Positions 1 to 8,100 of a stretch of DNA of 13,692 nucleotides are shown here, piece by piece; the stretch's first letter is position 1, and each line of letters starts with the position of its first letter. The DNA lies in NCBI GenBank assembly GCA_047920935.1, contig JBLRXD010000107.1, positions 1 through 13,692 on the forward strand, read 5' to 3'. The position numbers were made by a program, and so were the translations under genes. The notes under the pieces were generated by a model. The model saw only the letters and a program-made list of their open reading frames with translations, was not told the DNA's origin and searched no databases. The stretch is from UBA7803 sp047920935. GTDB taxonomy: Bacteria; Pseudomonadota; Gammaproteobacteria; Pseudomonadales; Azotimanducaceae.

Positions 1-1
1 T

Positions 2-226
2 GAGTTCGGCACCGTCTCGGACGGCAGGCAGTTGGTGATGACCTTTCTGGAGCAGTGGGCGTATCGACATGGGCTGCGCGACGATCCGGCCTGCCACGAC
101 ATCGTCTGGGGCTACCGCTGCTGCTTTACCCCCGACGATGCCGCGTGGGTTGATGGCTGCATGAGTCGCGGGCGCGAACTGCTGCGCGCGGCGGTCGAGG
201 CGGTGAGCGGTTGGCCGCCCCGATGA
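2..226 (+). CDS. M14-family / DUF2817-like peptidase, C-terminal fragment
   Basis: The open frame enters from the left edge and ends at TGA 224-226, giving 74 residues of the C-terminus. It opens with Glu-Phe-Gly-Thr, followed by a helix-like stretch with Trp and His. It ends in an FTPDDAAW motif and a final amphipathic helix. This pattern resembles the tail of the DUF2817 branch of M14 zinc carboxypeptidases, where the Glu before Phe-Gly-Thr is the catalytic acid. The zinc-binding part lies outside the window, so activity cannot be judged. The stop overlaps the ATG of the dehydratase (ATGA), which implies translational coupling in one operon. The family call rests on motif memory from a short fragment and is moderately sure. 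Confidence 0.6.
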   Translation, partial: EFGTVSDGRQLVMTFLEQWAYRHGLRDDPACHDIVWGYRCCFTPDDAAWVDGCMSRGRELLRAAVEAVSGWPPR

Positions 227-1188
227 GCGACCCGCTGATCACCCTCGAGGAAATTCGTGCGGCCGCCGGGCGCATCCGCGGCCACGTCATCCGCACCCCG
301 CTGGTGCCCATGTCCGGCGCCGGCGTGCTGCTCAAGGCCGAGAGTCTTCAGCCGTCGGGCGCCTTCAAGTTGCGCGGTGCGTTCAACACCTTGTTGCAGC
401 TGCCGGAGGCGGCGCGCGAGCGGGGGGTGGTGGCGCACTCCAGCGGCAATCATGCAATCGCCGTCGCCATGGCCGCCGGCGTGCTGGGGGTGCCGGCAAC
501 CATCGTCATGCCCGCGGATGCGCCGCAGGTAAAGCTCGCCTGGACGCGGGCGCTCGGCGCCCGGGTGGAGATCGTCGGGCCCGCCAGCAGCGAGCGCTCC
601 GCCCGCGCGGCGGCGCTGGCGGAAGCTCACGGATTGTCCATGATTGAGCCGTACGACGCGCGCACGGTGCTCGCCGCAACGGGCACCATCACCCTGGAGA
701 TTCTCGAGGATCTCGCCAGCGAGCAACCGATCGAACTCTACGTGCCGGTGTCGGGCGGCGGCTTGATCGCTGGAGTCGCGGCGGCAGCCAAGCACAGCAG
801 GGCATCCATTCGGGTGATCGGGGTCGAGCCGGAACTTGCCGCCGATGCGCTTGCCAGCCGCATGGCCGGCGCCCGCACGAGCCTGCCCGGGGAGCAGATG
901 GCCCGGACTTTGGCGGACGGGCTGCGGGTGCAGATCGTCGGCGCCCTGCCGTGGCCGCACATCGAGGCCTTCGTCGACGAACTGGTGACCGTCACCGAGG
1001 CGGAGATCCTCGAGACCATGCGCCGCGTGGCATTCGAGGCGCGGCTGGTGGCCGAACCAAGCGGCGCGGTACCGGTGGCGGCCGCGCTGGCTGGTCGTGG
1101 TGGCGCCGGGGGCCCACCGGCGCGGCGGGTGGCGATCCTCTCCGGGGGCAATGTGGACCCGGATCTGCTGGCGCGCGCGCTCGGTTAG
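223..1188 (+). CDS. PLP-dependent serine/threonine dehydratase-like protein
   Basis: This is a 321-residue fold-type II PLP enzyme, expected to deaminate L-threonine or L-serine to the 2-oxo acid and ammonia in the cytoplasm. The PLP lysine is Lys49 in PSGAFKLRGA. A substrate-loop SSGNH motif sits near residue 80, a phosphate-binding SGGGLIAG loop near 180, and SGGNVD near the C-terminus. The usual Gln after SSGNHA is Ile, and the glycine loop starts with Ser rather than Gly, so the exact substrate (threonine, serine, or a related amino acid or racemisation) is open. No C-terminal ACT domain is present, as in catabolic or short forms. ATG 223 is chosen because it makes an ATGA overlap with the upstream gene. 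A TTG at 211 would add four residues with no better ribosome site. Confidence 0.88.
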   Translation: MSDPLITLEEIRAAAGRIRGHVIRTPLVPMSGAGVLLKAESLQPSGAFKLRGAFNTLLQLPEAARERGVVAHSSGNHAIAVAMAAGVLGVPATIVMPADAPQVKLAWTRALGARVEIVGPASSERSARAAALAEAHGLSMIEPYDARTVLAATGTITLEILEDLASEQPIELYVPVSGGGLIAGVAAAAKHSRASIRVIGVEPELAADALASRMAGARTSLPGEQMARTLADGLRVQIVGALPWPHIEAFVDELVTVTEAEILETMRRVAFEARLVAEPSGAVPVAAALAGRGGAGGPPARRVAILSGGNVDPDLLARALG

Positions 1189-1225
1189 CCGTGCGCCGAG
1201 CTTGAGCACGCGCCTCGGTTAGCCG
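1180..1225. repeat. 12-bp direct repeat around the dehydratase stop codon
   Basis: CTCGGTTAGCCG occurs exactly at 1180-1191, including the dehydratase TAG stop, and again at 1214-1225. GC-rich flanks are also similar. It occupies the 41-bp gap between two convergent genes. A small local duplication is the simplest explanation. No U-tract terminator is visible here. Confidence 0.45.
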
Positions 1226-1229
1226 CGCG

Positions 1230-2954
1230 CTAGGCCTGGGCGCGCGGATCCTTCTGTTTGCCGCGCAGCAGAACCCCCGGTAGCGCGCCGGTGTGCTGCC
1301 CGTCGCGGAAGATCACCCGCCCCGATTTGACCGTCGCCTCCAGCCCGTTCGCCTGCTGCAGGAAGCGCCGCCCGCCCGCGGGCAGATCCGCCACGATGTA
1401 GGGCGTGCGCAGGGCCAGCTTGTCGAAGTCGATGACGTTGAGGTCCGCCACCATGCCCTCCGCGACCAGGCCGCGATCGAGCAGCGAGTAAAGTTCCGCC
1501 GGCTGCCGGGTGAGCATGTGAATCGCCGTCTGCAGCTCGATCTCGCCGCGCTCTTTCACCCACTTGGTGAGCACGTAGAGGTTGGCGCTGGTATCGCAGA
1601 TCGAGCCGACGTGAGCGCCGCCGTCGCCAAGCGCCACCACCGTGTTCTGATGTTTGAGCAGAGCCGGTATGTTCTCGGTGAAGTTGGTCGCCGGTATGTA
1701 GATCAGATTGGCGCCGTCGTTGCCGAGGAAGTAGTCGTAGAGCCACTGTTGCGGATCGCGGCCCTCGGCGGCAGCCCGGGCGGCTACCGAGTTGCTCGGG
1801 GCGGGCAGGTAGTTGATCGGCTCCTCGAGCGGGTACATGGCGTCGAAGCGCTGCTCGAAGATGCGCACGAACATGTGTGGGTTGACGTTCTGCTCTGCGA
1901 GGATGCGCTCGCGCACCTCCGGGTCGCGCAGTTGCGCGAGCCGCTCCGCCGGCGGCAGCGCCGCCAGCCGCAGGTAGGTCGGCCGGCGCGAGAACGGGCT
2001 CATCGAAGCGGGATGACCCATCAGCATCCCCACCGGCCGCGACAGCACCTGGCCCCGAATGTCGACGCCCTCGGCCTGGGCGGCTTCGATGTTCTGCAGG
2101 TGGTACTGCCACAGCGGCGTGCCGTTCGGCGCGCTGCTGCCGAGATCGAGCAGCGTGAAGGTGCCCCGGGCACCAGTGGCCCGGCTGGTGTGCCGCAGGA
2201 TGTCGAACTCGGCGTCCGGGTCCTCCCAGTCGGAGATGAGCTGGAACACGTGGCCCGCATCGCCCGAGAGCGCCTCGCCGAGCTGCTTGAGTTCTTCGGT
2301 GGCGGCCTTGTAGGTGGGAATGTAGTCGCCCGTGCTGCTGCGATGCACCAGGGTGCGCGAGGTCGAGAAGCCGACCGCGCCGGCGGCCAGCCCCTCGACG
2401 ATGACCTGGCGCATGCCGGCGATGTCCTCGGGCGTTGCCGGTTCGCGATTGACGCCGCGCTCGCCCATCACGAATACCCTGACCGGGCCGTGGGGCACCA
2501 GCGCGGCGACGTCGATGTCGCGGGCGCGGCCGTCGAGGGCGTCGAGGTACTCGGGGAAGGTCTCCCAGTTCCAGGCAAGCCCCTCGGCCAGCGCGGTGCC
2601 GGGAATCTCCTCCACCCCTTCCATCAGCTCGATCAGCACCTCATGGTCTTTGCGGTGGCAGGGTGCGAAGCCGACGCCGCAGTTGCCCATGACCACCGTG
2701 GTGGTGCCGAGGTTGGAGGACGGCGCGAGGTGGTCGTCCCAGGTGGCCTGGCCGTCGTAGTGGGTGTGCACGTCGACGAAGCCCGGCGTGACGATGCGCC
2801 CGCGGGCGTCGATCTTCTCGGCGGCGGTGGCGTCGGCCGCGGGGGCGAGCGAGACGATGCGCCCGTCCTTCACGGCAATGTCGCAGGGTCGGGGCGCGGC
2901 CCCGCTGCCGTCGATCAAGGTGCCGCCGAAGATGATGAGGTCGTAGTCGGACAT
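1230..2954 (-). CDS. Amidohydrolase family protein, N-acyl-D-amino-acid deacylase-like
   Basis: This 574-residue metal-dependent amidohydrolase belongs to the D-aminoacylase (Amidohydro_3) group. An N-terminal beta segment with GGTLIDGSG leads to the metal site HTHYD (His63, His65) and MGNCGVGFAP (Cys92). The His-His-Cys spacing equals that of characterised D-aminoacylases (67/69/96). A late GDGGAHVG motif (about residue 443) supplies the expected Asp. The canonical middle His motifs (SHLRSE and HHK) are not seen; the matching stretches read GHVFQL and TLLDL. The protein therefore belongs to a divergent clade whose substrate is uncertain. ATG 2954 is preceded by GGGAGG about seven bases upstream. 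A longer in-frame extension towards 3308 would cross the divergent VOC gene and is rejected. The gene is transcribed away from VOC, probably as a single unit. Confidence 0.85.
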   Translation of the reverse strand: MSDYDLIIFGGTLIDGSGAAPRPCDIAVKDGRIVSLAPAADATAAEKIDARGRIVTPGFVDVHTHYDGQATWDDHLAPSSNLGTTTVVMGNCGVGFAPCHRKDHEVLIELMEGVEEIPGTALAEGLAWNWETFPEYLDALDGRARDIDVAALVPHGPVRVFVMGERGVNREPATPEDIAGMRQVIVEGLAAGAVGFSTSRTLVHRSSTGDYIPTYKAATEELKQLGEALSGDAGHVFQLISDWEDPDAEFDILRHTSRATGARGTFTLLDLGSSAPNGTPLWQYHLQNIEAAQAEGVDIRGQVLSRPVGMLMGHPASMSPFSRRPTYLRLAALPPAERLAQLRDPEVRERILAEQNVNPHMFVRIFEQRFDAMYPLEEPINYLPAPSNSVAARAAAEGRDPQQWLYDYFLGNDGANLIYIPATNFTENIPALLKHQNTVVALGDGGAHVGSICDTSANLYVLTKWVKERGEIELQTAIHMLTRQPAELYSLLDRGLVAEGMVADLNVIDFDKLALRTPYIVADLPAGGRRFLQQANGLEATVKSGRVIFRDGQHTGALPGVLLRGKQKDPRAQA

Positions 2955-2985
2955 GTGTGATCCCTCCCGTGATCCGTGTCGGGCG

Positions 2986-3013
2986 TTGCCCGTGGTGATC
3001 GATCGACTATACA
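2986..3013 (+). promoter_or_regulatory. Candidate promoter for the VOC gene, overlapping a divergent -10 box
   Basis: TTGCCC at 2986-2991 and TATACA at 3008-3013 are separated by 16 bp, a reasonable sigma-70-like pair reading towards the VOC gene. On the other strand, TATAGT (3011-3006) could serve as a -10 box for the amidohydrolase, although its -35 is weak. The two -10 boxes overlap, so the divergent genes may compete for RNA polymerase. This rests on pattern matching only. Confidence 0.4.
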
Positions 3014-3065
3014 CCGGAATGCTGTAACCTCGACGCTCCCGAAACTCATTGAGGCGATAGACAAC

Positions 3066-3443
3066 ATGTTCAGTCATATCATGGTCGGTGCGAACGACGT
3101 GCAGGCGTCGAAGAAGTTCTACGATGCGGTGCTGGGCGCACTGGGTCACAAGCCCGGCGTCGTGGATCCGAAAGGCCGCTGCTTCTACATGACGCCGACC
3201 GGCATCTTCTCTATCACCCCGCCGATCGACGGCGAGCCGGCCAGCCATGGCAACGGCAGCACCATCGGATTCGCGGCCGCGAGCCCGGCAGCGGCGGATG
3301 CCTGGCATGCGGCCGGGATCGCCAACGGCGGCACGACCTGCGAAGACCCGCCCGGCGAGCGCGCCGGATCAGGCCTGTACCTCGCCTATCTGCGCGATCC
3401 CTCCGGCAACAAGATCTGCGCGCTGCACCGATTGGGTGCCTGA
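3066..3443 (+). CDS. VOC family protein (glyoxalase/dioxygenase-like)
   Basis: This is a 125-residue single-chain vicinal-oxygen-chelate protein. It opens with the typical strand and helix HIMVGANDVQASKKFYDAVLG, where His4 is a likely metal ligand. It closes with YLAYLRDPSGNKICAL, the usual final strand of glyoxalase-fold proteins. A PPGER/GSGLY segment lies between them. The length fits one two-module VOC unit that would dimerise. The reaction cannot be read from sequence; glyoxalase-like, fosfomycin-resistance-like and dioxygenase relatives share this pattern. ATG 3066 is chosen because the VOC fold begins at once, with TGAGG about ten bases upstream. An earlier in-frame GTG at 2976 would cover the promoter region. 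The gene is followed by a strong hairpin and then the aldo/keto reductase. Confidence 0.85.
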   Translation: MFSHIMVGANDVQASKKFYDAVLGALGHKPGVVDPKGRCFYMTPTGIFSITPPIDGEPASHGNGSTIGFAAASPAAADAWHAAGIANGGTTCEDPPGERAGSGLYLAYLRDPSGNKICALHRLGA

Positions 3444-3448
3444 GTCAT

Positions 3449-3469
3449 CTCCCCGCCATCGGCGGGGAG
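3449..3469 (+). terminator. GC-rich hairpin after the VOC gene, possible terminator
   Basis: CTCCCCGCC and GGCGGGGAG form a perfect 9-bp stem with a 3-nt ATC loop, starting five bases after the VOC stop codon. A run of C rather than T follows, so it lacks the U-tract of a textbook intrinsic terminator. It may end or attenuate transcription, or protect the 3' end of the mRNA. Confidence 0.45.
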
Positions 3470-3480
3470 TTCCCCCCCGA

Positions 3481-3537
3481 GTCGGCCAACCTTCCAAGGT
3501 CGGCCGACCTTCCAGAGTCGGATGGTCTGTTACCATC
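3481..3537 (+). promoter_or_regulatory. Repeat- and palindrome-rich leader before the aldo/keto reductase
   Basis: Two imperfect 18-bp direct repeats (3481-3498 and 3499-3516) share GTCGGCC-ACCTTCCA. Their junction creates a perfect 16-bp palindrome, AAGGTCGGCCGACCTT (3496-3511). A further perfect inverted repeat, GATGGT-ctgtt-ACCATC, lies at 3521-3537. These may be an operator or a structured mRNA leader for the gene starting at 3566. No convincing -35/-10 pair was found. Confidence 0.4.
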
Positions 3538-3565
3538 GCGCAATTACTCGAGTTGAGGCAGCGCG

Positions 3566-4582
3566 ATGAAGTACAACCGCCTGGGCCGCAGCAGCATCGT
3601 CGTCTCCGACATCTGCATGGGCACCATGACCTTCGGCACCGGCGCGGACGAGAAGACCGCGTTCGAGATTCTCGACCGTTCTTTCGATGCCGGTATCGAC
3701 TTCTACGACACGGCGGAAAACTACCCGGTACCGCCTGATCCGGAATACGCCGGCCGCACCGAGGAGATCGTCGGCCGCTGGATGAAGACCAAGCCTCGGG
3801 ATGCCCTGATCATCGCCACCAAGGTCTCCGGGCCCAGCCACGGCTGGATCAAGGCAGCCGTACGTCAGGGCAAGACGGCGCTGGATCGGCACAACATCGT
3901 GCGCGCGGTGGAAGCGAGCCTCGAGCGATTGCAGACCGACTACATCGATCTGTACCAGACCCACTGGCCCGACCACGGCACGCCCTACGATGAAATTCTC
4001 GCGGCGCTGGACGACCTGGTTCGGTCCGGCAAGGTTCGGATCCTCGGCTGCAGCAACGAAACCACCTGGGGGCTGACCAAGAGCCTGATGGTGTCGGAGG
4101 CGCTCGGCATCGCCCGATACGAGACCATTCAGAACAACTTCAGCCTCAACAACCGGCGCTTTGAGGACGAGTTGGCTCAGGCCTGCCGGCAGGAGCAGGT
4201 GAGCCTCATTCCGTACTCGCCCCTGGCGGGCGGCGTGCTCTCGGGCAAGTACAACGGCGGCGCCGAACCGGAGGGCGCGCGGTTCTCGCGTTACCTGTCG
4301 ATGGGCGGGCGTCAGGCTGCCATGGTCAAACGCTTCATCAACGACAGAACGCTGGCGTCGACGACGGCCTTCATGAAGATCGCGCAGGATGCGGGCCTGG
4401 CGCCGGTGACCCTGGCCACGGCCTGGAGCAAGCAGCACGATTTCGTCGCTTCCACCATCGTCGGCGCCACCCGGGTGGACCAACTCGACGAGATCTTCGC
4501 CGCTGCGGACGTCACGCTCTCCGCTGAGGTGCTGGCTGCCATCGACGCGGTTTCCAAAGAGATCCGCTACCCGATGGGCTGA
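3566..4582 (+). CDS. NADP(H)-dependent aldo/keto reductase, Tas-like
   Basis: This is a 338-residue cytoplasmic TIM-barrel oxidoreductase that reduces aldehydes or ketones with NADPH. The catalytic tetrad is in place: Asp48 and Tyr53 (FYDTAENYP), Lys86 (ATKVSG) and His133 (YQTHWPD). The C-terminal cofactor region carries STIVGATRVDQL. The insert ENYPVPPDPE after the catalytic Tyr, together with SNETTWG and IQNNFSLNNRRFE, resembles Escherichia coli Tas (about 346 residues), so it is called Tas-like. The physiological substrate is unknown. ATG 3566 has GAGG about ten bases upstream. The GFA gene follows after 44 bp on the same strand and is probably co-transcribed. Its last 60 codons or so are partly repeated at 5048-5166. 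Confidence 0.93.
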   Translation: MKYNRLGRSSIVVSDICMGTMTFGTGADEKTAFEILDRSFDAGIDFYDTAENYPVPPDPEYAGRTEEIVGRWMKTKPRDALIIATKVSGPSHGWIKAAVRQGKTALDRHNIVRAVEASLERLQTDYIDLYQTHWPDHGTPYDEILAALDDLVRSGKVRILGCSNETTWGLTKSLMVSEALGIARYETIQNNFSLNNRRFEDELAQACRQEQVSLIPYSPLAGGVLSGKYNGGAEPEGARFSRYLSMGGRQAAMVKRFINDRTLASTTAFMKIAQDAGLAPVTLATAWSKQHDFVASTIVGATRVDQLDEIFAAADVTLSAEVLAAIDAVSKEIRYPMG

Positions 4583-4626
4583 CGCGGCTCGATGGGCCGA
4601 GCCTCCCCGGGCACTTCAGGAGACGG

Positions 4627-5046
4627 ATGATGACGATTACCGGAGAGTGCTTCTGCGGCGCCGTCAGGTACGAAATCGCGGGCCCGCTGCGGGATGCGAG
4701 ATCGTGTCACTGTTCCCGATGCCGCAAGGCCTTCAGCGCCCAGGCATCGGCTTATGCGCTGGTCGATACCGCCGATTTCCAGTGGGTGGCGGGCGAGGAA
4801 TTGCTCACCAGCTACGCAAGTCACGCGGGATTCGGGTTGCGCTTCTGCAGTGTCTGCGGATCGACGATGTGCGGAACGTTCGCGGGCGAGGTTCACGGTG
4901 TCACGCTCGGCTGCGTGAACGGCAATCCTGGCGTGGCGATCCTGCAACACATATTCGTGGGGTCGAAAGCGCCATGGGAGGTGATTCCCGACGGCGTGCG
5001 AGCATTCGAGGAAGGGCCAGATGGACCGCCAGCGATGTCGGGCTGA
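4627..5046 (+). CDS. GFA (glutathione-dependent formaldehyde-activating / CENP-V fold) family protein
   Basis: This is a 139-residue zinc protein. The expected cysteines are present: Cys8 and Cys10 (ECFCGAVRY), Cys27, Cys29 and Cys32 (SCHCSRCRKAF), and Cys74 and Cys77 (FCSVCGS). Together they make the two zinc sites of the GFA fold. Family members are proposed to bind glutathione adducts of formaldehyde or other aldehydes, but most have no proven reaction. AGGAG at 4618-4622 precedes ATG 4627 and a second in-frame ATG at 4630; either could be used. The gene follows the aldo/keto reductase closely, which suggests a joint aldehyde-related role (inference). Its stop codon lies inside sequence resembling the aldo/keto reductase remnant, so the last codons may have been replaced by the duplication junction. 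Confidence 0.9.
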   Translation: MMTITGECFCGAVRYEIAGPLRDARSCHCSRCRKAFSAQASAYALVDTADFQWVAGEELLTSYASHAGFGLRFCSVCGSTMCGTFAGEVHGVTLGCVNGNPGVAILQHIFVGSKAPWEVIPDGVRAFEEGPDGPPAMSG

Positions 5047-5047
5047 C

Positions 5048-5166
5048 GGCGCCGGTGACCCTGGCCACGGCGTGGAGCAAGCAGCACTGCGGACGTCACG
5101 CTCTCCGCTGAGGTGCTGGCTGCGATCGACGCGGTCTCACAAGAAATCCGCTACCCGATGGGTTGA
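5048..5166 (+). pseudogene. Remnant of a second aldo/keto reductase gene (3' end, frameshifted)
   Basis: The stretch repeats the end of the intact gene at 3566-4582. Bases 5048-5087 match 4399-4438 (39 of 40), and 5088-5166 match 4504-4582 including the stop codon (73 of 79). The 65 bp between these blocks are missing, which breaks the frame. Weaker similarity may begin near 5033. Six of the seven substitutions would be synonymous and only one changes a residue (Lys to Gln), so the copy diverged while still coding and lost function later. Nothing upstream of residue 278 of the enzyme is present. The fragment ends 18 bp before the stop codon of the convergent sensor kinase. Confidence 0.9.
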
Positions 5167-5184
5167 GAGTGGCCGGCGCGACGG

Positions 5185-8100
5185 TTATTCGAGGTGGTCG
5201 CGCGGGCCGGCCGGCCTCGCGGCCAGTGTCGCGATCGCGGTAGCGAGCTGCTCGGCGTCGATGGGCTTGGTCAGGTGTAGCCGGAACCCTGCATCCAGCA
5301 CTTGCCTGCGGTCTGCCTCGCCGGCAAGCGCGGTGAGCGCCGCGACGGGTGTTTGGCTGCCTCGTTCCTCGCCGCGCAATTTGCGGATGAACGTGTAGCC
5401 ATCTTCCTCGGGCATTGCGATGTCGCAGAGGATCACCTGAGGAGCGAACGCCTCCGCCACCGCGAGCCCCTCCGCAACCGAGGGCGCGGCGCGAACGTCG
5501 GCACCCTGCTCTTCGAGCATCGCGGTGCAAACTTCCCGGGTATCGTCGTCGTCTTCGACCAGCAGCACGCGCACGCCGCGGATGCTGCGGCTCACGGTGG
5601 CCTTGGCCGGTGGGGCGGACACTCCGGTCGCGGCGTGTGCCGATTGCGGGAGCGTAACGGTGAAGGTCGTGCCGTGGCCTTCGCCGCCGCTATCGGCGCG
5701 AATCTCGCCACCGTGCACTTCGACAATATGGCGAGCGATCGCCAACCCGAGGCCCAGACCGCCGTAGGTCCGGGTCATGGCGCTTTCGGCCTGGACGAAG
5801 CGGTCGAAGAGGTGGTGCATCATCTCCGGGCGAATACCTATGCCGGTGTCGCTGACAACGATTCGGGCAGTGCCGTCGGTCGAAGTCAGGCTGACGGAGA
5901 TCTTGCCGCCTTGCGGTGTGAACTTGATGGCGTTGTTGAGCAGGTTGTTGATCACTTGCTCTAAGCGGGTCGGATCGCCGTGCACCGGATTCATGTCGCC
6001 AGCGTCGGACAACGTGATTTCGATATCCTTGGCTTCGGCCTGCGCCTCCGCCAAGCTCACCGCATCGTGCACAAGGGACGTCAGATCGACCGCCTGAAGA
6101 TCAAGCATCAGCTTCCCGGAGACGATGCGGGAGATATCCAGAAGGTCCTCGATCAGTTTGGCCTGAGTGGCGACCGCACGCTCGATAGCCTCGCTGGCGA
6201 ATTGGACCTTGGCGTTCGCGCCCGCGTTGTGACGCAGCAATTGCGCCGCCATCATGATGGTCCCCAGCGGCGTGCGCAGTTCGTGGGACAGGGTCGCCAG
6301 GAAAAGATCCTTGGCCCGATTGGCATTCTCCGCCTCGACACGAGCCTCTTTCTCGGAACGCTCGAGCTGGCGGCGCTCAGTAATGTCCTCGATCGCAAGC
6401 AGCACCATCTCGGCGCCCTCGGCGCTCTGGATCGGACAACCAGCAATCACCAGATTTCGGGGGCCGGAGCTCGGCGGCGTGCAAGTGATCTCGAGCGCCT
6501 GGAAGTGCGTGCGGGAGGCCAGTGCGTGTTCGATCGCCTCGCGAAGCGCGGGTGCGTTCAAAGCACCGCCCGCAAGTTCGAACAGTTTGTTCTGTGCGGC
6601 CGCTTGCGGTGACGTGGCAAAAGTCCGGTAGAAAGGCGGGTTGGCCGAGACGATGCGCAGACGCGCGTCGAGTACGACCAGGGAACTCGGCACCGTCTCG
6701 ACGATGCTTTGGGCGTAATCTCTCGCGTGCTCCGCATCATCCAGCGCGCGCTTGAGCGCATCGATGTCGAGAAACGACAGAATGGCGCCCTCGAGGCGGC
6801 CGTCCGACGTCCGGTAGGGACGGATGTGCAGCCTGAACCAGACTCCGTCGGTTCTCTGAACTTCATATTCCCGCGGCGCGTGCGACTGAAGCCCCTCCCG
6901 AACACGGTCGAGCAGATCGTCGGCCTTGACCTTGAACTTCACGTCGTCGAGGAGTCGGCCGACATCGCCGAGTTGCAGGCTGGAGATCTCGCGGGCCGTG
7001 GGCGTGAACCGGCGCACCCGCAAGGTTTCGTCCACCATGATGAGCGGGATCTGGACACCCTCGAGGATGTTGACGAGGTCGTTCGCGACCGTGTCCAGCT
7101 CCTGATTTCTGTGGCCCAGCTCGTCGTTGAGCGTGGTGAGTTCCTCGTTGGCGGACTGAAGCTCCTCCTTGGCGCTTTGGAGTTCTTCGTTGGTGCTCTG
7201 GAGCTCCTCGTTGGCGGAGACCAGCTCCTCATTGGCGGCCCCCAGCTCCTCGGTGGTGTCGTGGTGTTCCCCCAGGACGGCCTCGAGGTAGTCGGCCGCC
7301 GCCGCCAGCTCCTCCCGCAGCCGGGCCACTTCCTCGTCGTGCGCGGGCTCGCGAGGCATCCGGCGCCGAGCAGCCACATCGGCACCCGGGTCGGCGGTTG
7401 CTTCCTCGAACAGGATGAGAAAGTAACGCTCCGCCGTCCGAGTCACGCCCATGAGCGGCGTGACTTCGATGTCGACGGCGCGCGGCTGCGCGTCGCCCGT
7501 GATCCGCACGCCGTGTCTGCGAACCTTGACATTCTCGGTTCTCGCGCGTTCCAGAGCGTCGCGCAGAGGCCCCGCCAGCCCCGGCCGCGCCAGTTTGACG
7601 ACATTCATCTGCGGCTGGCCGGGCGGCGGCGCCAGGACACTGCCGGTATGGCCGCGAAACTGGACGACCTCCAGCCGTTCGTTGACGACTACGCCCGGCG
7701 GCGCGTAGCGCGCCAGGAGCAGGTGATCGGCCTGCCGCTGAGCATCCCGTGCCGGCTGCGGTCGCTGAAGAGGTTGGAACGCCGGGAGGCGCGATTCCGC
7801 TTCGCGACCCAGCGCCAGCGGGTATTCGATGCCCCGGCTTTGGCCCGTCTTTGCGAAAATGCGGTGCTTTTTGTCGACGGGCGTGAAGAGGTCGTCGAAC
7901 TCCCGGATGGTTTCGCTGCTGCCGAGAAAGAGGTAGCCCGGCTTGTTCAGGCAATAGTGCAACAGGGGCAGGATCCGGTGCTGCAACTCGCCGCCGAAGT
8001 AGATGAGAATGTTCCGACAGCTGATGAGATCGAGCCTGGCGAAGGGCGGATCCTGAGTGAGGTCGTGGCGTACGAAAATGCACAGGTCGCGGATCTGTTT

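Noticed and set aside
7..20. 14-base identity (TCGGCACCGTCTCG) between the first gene fragment and the kinase near 6685
   Set aside because: It is short and GC-rich, the reading frames and strands are unrelated, and nothing extends the match.
112..1209. Long minus-strand frame opposite the dehydratase, and a similar long + frame at 1293-2960 opposite the amidohydrolase
   Set aside because: Both are antisense shadows of high-GC genes, with low-complexity Arg/Gly/His-rich products and no domains.
2955..3308. N-terminal extension of the amidohydrolase frame up to 3308 (minus strand)
   Set aside because: It runs through the VOC gene and the divergent promoter region. The ATG at 2954 has a strong ribosome site and starts at the normal family N-terminus.
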